Made by a program: the position numbers and the translations under genes. DNA of 64,000 nt from Plotosus lineatus (taxonomy: Eukaryota > Chordata > Actinopteri > Siluriformes > Plotosidae), in assembly GCA_024760905.1 (NCBI GenBank), contig CM045729.1:52343580-52407579 (forward strand). The letters are read 5' to 3'. Of the stretch, positions 58,621-64,000 are shown in pieces; positions within the stretch are counted from its first letter, which is position 1; each line of letters starts with the position of its first letter. Under the pieces are notes generated by a model, which saw nothing but the letters and a program-made list of their open reading frames with translations, made no database searches and was not told where the DNA came from.

Positions 58621-59129
58621 TTGTGTGTCTGTGTGTGTGTGTGGGGGGGGGGGGTATACTGTTAACTACAGATTATGTCAAAAATAATATGGGCTTGCTA
58701 GCAGGGGGTCATCATTTAACAAGTTTTGAGTCACAGAGAAGAATTTCACTTGTGATTTTTGCGGTTTGTATAATGTCTGCAAAAGTTACATCCCTTCATC
58801 ATTCTAATTAATGATTATCTACTTAATATGTTATTTATTTAGCCTTTTCAAGGTACAGCATTTATAGTTATATAGCTTATAAATGTCGTCTTTACTCAAA
58901 ATATCGAGAAGGCATGCCTTTCCCCACCATGTTAAATTCAATTATTCATGCAAACTGCTTCCTGGCCCTGAAAGGAAATCACATTTAAGCTCAGTTCTCA
59001 GGTCCTCACCCATGTTCAAAAACAGCTTTTACATTTGACAAAACAAACCCAAATGGTATACGGTGGCCTGGCATCCAGAAATGGTGAAGTGTAAAAACAT
59101 CCCAGGCCTGATGTAATCTCACAGACTTT

Positions 59130-59199
59130 CCAGATTATGCTCAGTTATTCCAGCGTACTGGAATACTACAGGACGCTGGAATAACTGAGCATAATCTGG
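59130..59199. repeat. Perfect 27-bp hairpin
   Basis: Arm 59130-59156 (begins CCAGATTATGCTCAG, ends CCAGCGT) is exactly complementary to 59173-59199, with a 16-nt loop. It ends 8 bp before the hAT-like copy at 59208. Confidence 0.9.
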
Positions 59200-59207
59200 A
59201 AATAATT

Positions 59208-60059
59208 GAGTGCTTCTCAATTATTTTCTGTGACGCCCCCTCTAGGAAAAAAAAAACATTTCACGTCCCCCCACCGCACCACGAGCAACTATGAGATTTC
59301 CTTTCGTCTGTTTCCCTTTATCAGGGGTCGCCACAGCGAATGATTTGCACGTTTGATTTGGCATCGGTTTTTATGTCGGATGCCCTTCCTGACACAACCC
59401 TTTTTTTAGCAAGGGACAGAAACACGCTGACGACTTTGCAGTTACTCTTTACGAAAGTCAGCAATGGTTCTTTTACATGCGTCTCACCATAGACAGTGAG
59501 AGACATGGCCTTCCTTTGATAACCCAGTTAGCTGCACTGGGGGGGCCCACGAGCAACTATAAATAGTATTATTTGTCTATAAAATTGTTATTAGTACACC
59601 TCTGGATAACATTGTATCTTTATTAACATTAAAAACAAAAAATAAAGAAATATAGTTCAACTTACAATAAAGAAAAACGTCATTAACATTGTTTTTTAAT
59701 CTGTAACAGAAAAGATTTAACGTGCACCAGTGTGCCTGAAATTGAAAAAAAAATCCTTATTTAACTTATTTAAACTCATTCATCTTATTCATGTCTTAAT
59801 ATCTCCATCTCTCTCCACCTTTCTCTTCATTCCTGTTAGAAAATTTTTCGTGTTTTTTCTTGAAGGGTAGTTTACTGCACTTCATATCGTTCGCTCGTGC
59901 GAAAAATCACTACACCATAGCGCAACAATGAGAGCACCATTGCCATCTACTGGAGTGGAGGTGCAATTACACTTAATTCTCGTTCACTATTCCAGAAAAG
60001 CATGTTCCCCAGGGTCATACACGCCCCCCATCATTAGCCCTACTATTTGAGAAGCACTG
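59208..60059. mobile_element. hAT-like non-autonomous element, copy 2, with SINE inside
   Basis: Ends GAGTGCTTCTCAATTATT and (reverse complement) CAGTGCTTCTCAAATAGT. The interior matches 56174-56690. A SINE with its own 13-bp duplication sits at 59293-59547. Confidence 0.8.
59293..59547 (-). mobile_element. SINE (RTE-like tail) inserted into the hAT copy
   Basis: Flanked by CACGAGCAACTAT at 59280-59292 and 59548-59560. Minus strand: CCCCCCCAGTGCAGCTAACT, GTAAAAGAACCATTGCTGAC, GACAGGAAGGGCAT-type region nearer the 3' end, GAATCATTCGCTGTGGCGACC-like tail (written 20 at a time: CATTCGCTGTGGCGACCCCT). The tRNA head is absent, so it is a 5'-truncated insert. Confidence 0.92.
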
Positions 60060-60964
60060 CACTGCACAATGTAAGGGGGTGGGGGCATAAAAGACCTTGA
60101 TACACCATCGTTGTGGATCTTGATCAGCTTAGAAACACAATTCCTTTAAGTTACATCTCTTGGATGCAGCCTGGCTCCATGCTTTTTTGAATAACAGAGA
60201 TTGCAGATGTTGTGGCTCCAGTGTTAAACCAGGGTAACTGCAGGAAATATGATTCATACAAAGTGTGTACCAGTAGGAGCAACGGATTCTTTTAGGTAAC
60301 TCTTGGTGCATTTTGTATAGAGCTTGCGTCCAAAGATAATATAAGAAAAAAGTTCCACCTTGTTCCAAAAGTTCTAGCACCCTAAATATTTTCCATGGTT
60401 GCAGGACAAATCCTCTCAGAAGCTTCAGATAAAAAGCCCCCCCCCCAAAAAAAAAAAAAAATCAGTTTTAGCTATTATAATGTTGATTATTTTTGTACAG
60501 AATATATTACTTGACCCAAATCTGGAACACATTTATTTAATGAATGGATTTTCTTTGATTCTCGACAAACTGTTACGGGGTGATACAGGAAATTGCTTGA
60601 TGTCTATAGCTATAGCTAATGACACAAACAAGCGGTCTGCAGTAAGCTAAATATGTTCAGAGAGTTTTGGTACAGTTGTCTTTTTGTTTGGTGCTTTTTC
60701 AATTTATCACTGACTTCCAGTTGAAGTGGTCACTGATTTCTTGCATTGGATTAACTCGTTTTGCGGGAGTCTGTCTTTAGAAAGGTAGAAGAAACACGCT
60801 GATCAACTCTAGTCACTTTTCCAGAAAATAGAGAGTTAGACTTTTCAGTATAAAAAAATAAAAGCAACTGTTTCTTTCTGTGTGGTTTCATGCTCTTCCT
60901 GTACTTACATAGATTTCTTTCAAGTTTCTCAGCTCAGGTTTACTTCTGCAAGCTCAAACATTTG

Positions 60965-61250
60965 TTCACTCATTAATTTTCTGAAGCACTTAATACTAAT
61001 TATGGTTGGGGGGGAGGGTGGCGCCCATCTCAGCCATCTCTTTACGAGGGCAGAGTTCACCCTGGACAACTTGCCAGGCCATCGCAGTACAGCTCAAACA
61101 CTTGCACATTAAGTTAACTGGTACTCTACATTGCCCATAGGTGTAAACGTGAGTGTAAATAGACTGGTAAGACATTCAGAATGCACCGTGCATCGTGTCC
61201 GAAATCAGCTGGGACAGTATGACTCTGACAGATATGAAACATAGAAAATA
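60965..61250 (-). mobile_element. SINE, old copy
   Basis: On the minus strand the right order is partly kept: GATGGCCTGGCAAGTTGTCC, GGTGAACTCTGCCCTCG, GAGATGGGCGCCACC and a TTAAGTGCTTCAGAAAATT-type tail. The 5' half is uncertain. Confidence 0.55.
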
Positions 61251-61469
61251 AATGGATAGTTTTAATTCTGGTGCCTCTCCCAACTCTTTTCCCCTCTGGT
61301 GTATTTATCAGAACATGTGGTCTGTATTTGGATTATTAGTTCTAAAAAAAAGAAGTTATTAATTCTCTTAAGAAAGAAAGGAAGAATTAATACAATGCAA
61401 CTTGAATACTGTTATTCTTTTTAATTCATACGTCTGTCATCCAGGAGTGATTCAAATAGCATTATTTTC

Positions 61470-61800
61470 ACTTGAAGTTCAAGCATGAACAGGGTGCACA
61501 ATAGCACATTTTCATCCCAATCAGTGCAGAACTCGTAGCTGGCAAATTGGAGCAGCAAAACAATAATTCCCTTGATTAGCCCCTTTCTGTGTGCAGTAAG
61601 TGAACTGTTTATACTGTGGAGTACCTCAGAGAGACGAGAGCAACCAAAACAGGCTGATTAGGCACCGAATAATTGGATAACGTCATTTCAGCAGGACAAC
61701 CAAGAGCCTGATGACAGCTCCTTACAGAGAGCTCAGCCTCAGATGACATGAAGGAGGAACAGGGCACGATGACATGAAATTCAGTCCTGTACTTGGGTTG
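61470..61800. promoter_or_regulatory. Candidate conserved element, distal
   Basis: Repeat-free block with CAATAATTCCCTTGATTAGC, CACCGAATAATTGGATAACG and CTGATGACAGCTCCTTACAG. Dense homeodomain-like ATTA cores in a balanced background. Conservation not tested. Confidence 0.4.
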
Positions 61801-62862
61801 TGCTTTGTAAGCTGAGTGTTACCAATGTTCCATGATATCAGGATTGAGGGTCCATTTCATTGTTTGTGTTCATTTTTACGATCAGAGAGAAATTAGCCAA
61901 AAAGCCAAATTATATAATTGCATTATTGGTAATAATTAAAAATATTTTTCAAAATGCACAGAATTCATTTACACTTTATATGAAAATATGAGAAATACTT
62001 ATGGAATGAAAGTAATTGGTGGTAAGGGTGTATTTTTAAGAAGTTTTCTCCACTGTATTTATGTACTGCTTATTATGAGGCACATTTCTAAACTCTTCAG
62101 TACAGGCAGCCGTGTTCAGCATACATATCAAACAACTGTGATAAGCTACGTCCTAATGGCAGTACTATCAAGTGCTGAAACTTTGTGCCAGCATTTTGGT
62201 CACTGCTACTCGTACTCAGATGTTGTTTATATAATATAATAATAGTGGGAAAATGAAATGTTTTTGACAGCTCAGGGTTGCATTGCTTTGCTGTAAAGTG
62301 TATAACAAGTTAACTAAGAGGCTGGATGGCTATGAGGAGGAACATTGGAATGTGCCATCCAACATATCCGGTGTCAATGATGGATAAGTTAGCCTGTAGA
62401 AGAATACCAAAAATTAACTGCCATTTAGAATTGACAAAATATTGTTCTGAAAATGTATTAGGTCATTTGTTTAAAGCAAGGTGGACTGAATATTCCCAGC
62501 AACAGACTATTAAGGGAAACATTCAATTTGGCAACATTAAGTAGGTATAAAGCAAATACCTGTTTTTACATGAGAACGTAAAAATCAATTAAATCAAGAT
62601 TTTTACATTTCATATTTATGTATTTAAACTGTGACAAAGGGCGGTCAAGTGAGCCTACACTCCCCTCGCAAAGCATTAGCAGTGTATAGCTAATGATGCC
62701 ATTTTAAACTCATTCAAAGCAAATTAAAATGAGATATTTATAGGTTCTATTTTTGTTTGTTCTCTTTTGTTATTCATATTTTAACCACGACAGATCAGGT
62801 CAGGTGAGCCCCACAAACATACAAACATAAGCTCTGTGTAGTTAGCGATATATTTTTAAACT

Positions 62863-62871
<9 letters not shown>

Positions 62872-62894
<23 letters not shown>

Positions 62895-62896
62895 TC
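62872..62896. repeat. (TA)n microsatellite
   Basis: Simple TA run. Confidence 0.95.
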
Positions 62897-63065
62897 TTCT
62901 ATAATCACCTGAAGAGAGAGGATGGTTTCACCACCCCTCGAAACAGATCTGTAGTGATAAATGGAGTTTCAATAGAAAGTCTTTGTCCTGTCCTTTTATT
63001 TTTGTTTATTTGCTCTACCAAAAAGTATTGAGCACTCTCCTACGGAAGGATCTACTCAGAAAATC

Positions 63066-63177
<112 letters not shown>

Positions 63178-63190
63178 CAAATGTGTGTAT

Positions 63191-63218
63191 TAATATCAAG
63201 ATTTCAAGATTAACTACT

Positions 63219-63263
<45 letters not shown>

Positions 63264-63271
63264 TATATATC

Positions 63272-63352
<81 letters not shown>

Positions 63353-63396
63353 TGTATGTGTCTGTGTGTGTGTGTAAGTAGTTAATCTTGATATTA
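63191..63396. repeat. Inverted repeat enclosing CA/TA/CA/TG runs
   Basis: The left flank 63191-63220 carries TAATATCAAG and GATTAACTACTTA. The right flank 63375-63396 is the reverse complement, apart from an 8-nt insertion in the left arm. The interior adds complementary CA and TG runs, so the whole can fold. Confidence 0.8.
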
Positions 63397-63940
63397 AACA
63401 TTTTTTGAATCCTGAATCAAAGTTTTCAAATACTGAAGATTTTTCAATACTGAATCTGTTGAGAAATCAAATGCTCACTAGATTTCAAAATGTACTTTTT
63501 TTGCAAGATAAAGGTTCTTGTGTTACATTTTTTATGAAACAGCTCGGGATCAACAGGTTTACACCACTCTCCCCGATTGTCTGTTGCCTGGAGTTATAGA
63601 GCCATTGCATGAATCATTGAGAGTTTCTCAGTGAAACATTGCTAAAACATGTTTGCAAACATCATCATGACTCCTGCGGTGAATGACTGATATATAGCAA
63701 GTTCTCCTCAAGTTGGCGTTGAACTGCCAGAAGGTAAGTAAGGAACAGGTGTGATGCAAGAAAAAGCACATACCATACATACTGCCTCATGTCTGTCAAC
63801 TCTGAATTGTTAATATACATCTAAACTTAAACGTAAAAAGTAATGGAAGTATAATGTGTTAGTTTTACTGCAAAGTATTATATCACAGCAATTTTGAAGT
63901 AACTTTTCTTACTTGTACGTTTGACTAAGGTATGTACTTA

Positions 63941-64000
63941 GGGAAGTGGTGGCTTAGTGGTAAAGGTGATGGGTTACTGATCCAAAGGTCAGTTGTTCAA
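63941..64000 (+). mobile_element. SINE head cut by the window end
   Basis: GGGAAGTGGTGGCTTAGTGG (A-box region), then TACTGATCCAAAGG and the start of a B box (GTTGTTCAA). Same head family as 23294. Confidence 0.8.

Overview
The window looks like chromosomal DNA from a ray-finned (teleost) fish. It has intron-containing vertebrate genes, many tRNA-headed SINEs of types common in teleosts, RTE-type LINE pieces, Tc1/pogo/hAT/piggyBac remnants and long CA/TA microsatellites. I cannot name the species.

Four protein-coding genes can be read exon by exon: gpr155 (+, 670-10794, 5' part outside the window), scrn3 (-, 24528-13995), cir1 (+, 25213-33788) and sp9 (-, 39748-38055). From memory, this is the SP9-CIR1-SCRN3-GPR155 block of human chromosome 2q31, with matching relative orientations. 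gpr155 and scrn3 are tail to tail. scrn3 and cir1 are head to head across about 680 bp with a perfect CRE and an inverted CCAAT box. cir1 and sp9 are convergent. All four reading frames stay open across the inferred splice junctions, with totals of 492 residues (partial), 429, 500 and 439.

Layout: 1-10.8 kb is the 3' half of gpr155 with introns full of nested DNA transposons; 10.8-14 kb is the shared 3' intergenic space; 14-24.5 kb is scrn3, with an RTE-like LINE and two Tc1 elements in one intron; 25.2-33.8 kb is cir1, with a piggyBac-like element in an intron; 34-40 kb is sp9 and its 3' flank; 40-64 kb is the sp9 upstream flank with no gene I can recognise. That last part mixes transposons (a hAT with an intact target duplication, a LINE, nested hAT/SINE) with stretches of balanced, non-repetitive sequence that read like regulatory elements of a developmental gene.

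The genes do not form one pathway. Gpr155 is a lysosomal cholesterol sensor feeding mTORC1, secernin-3 is an Ntn-hydrolase-fold protein, Cir1 is a corepressor/splicing-linked nuclear protein and Sp9 is a zinc-finger factor of limb/fin and forebrain development. I found no convincing previously undescribed multi-gene system. The most interesting signals are GT repeats lying directly at two gpr155 splice acceptors, a 14-nt cir1 microexon, a SINE and a LINE sharing a 3' tail, a perfect 27-bp hairpin beside a hAT copy, and several dated transposon insertions.
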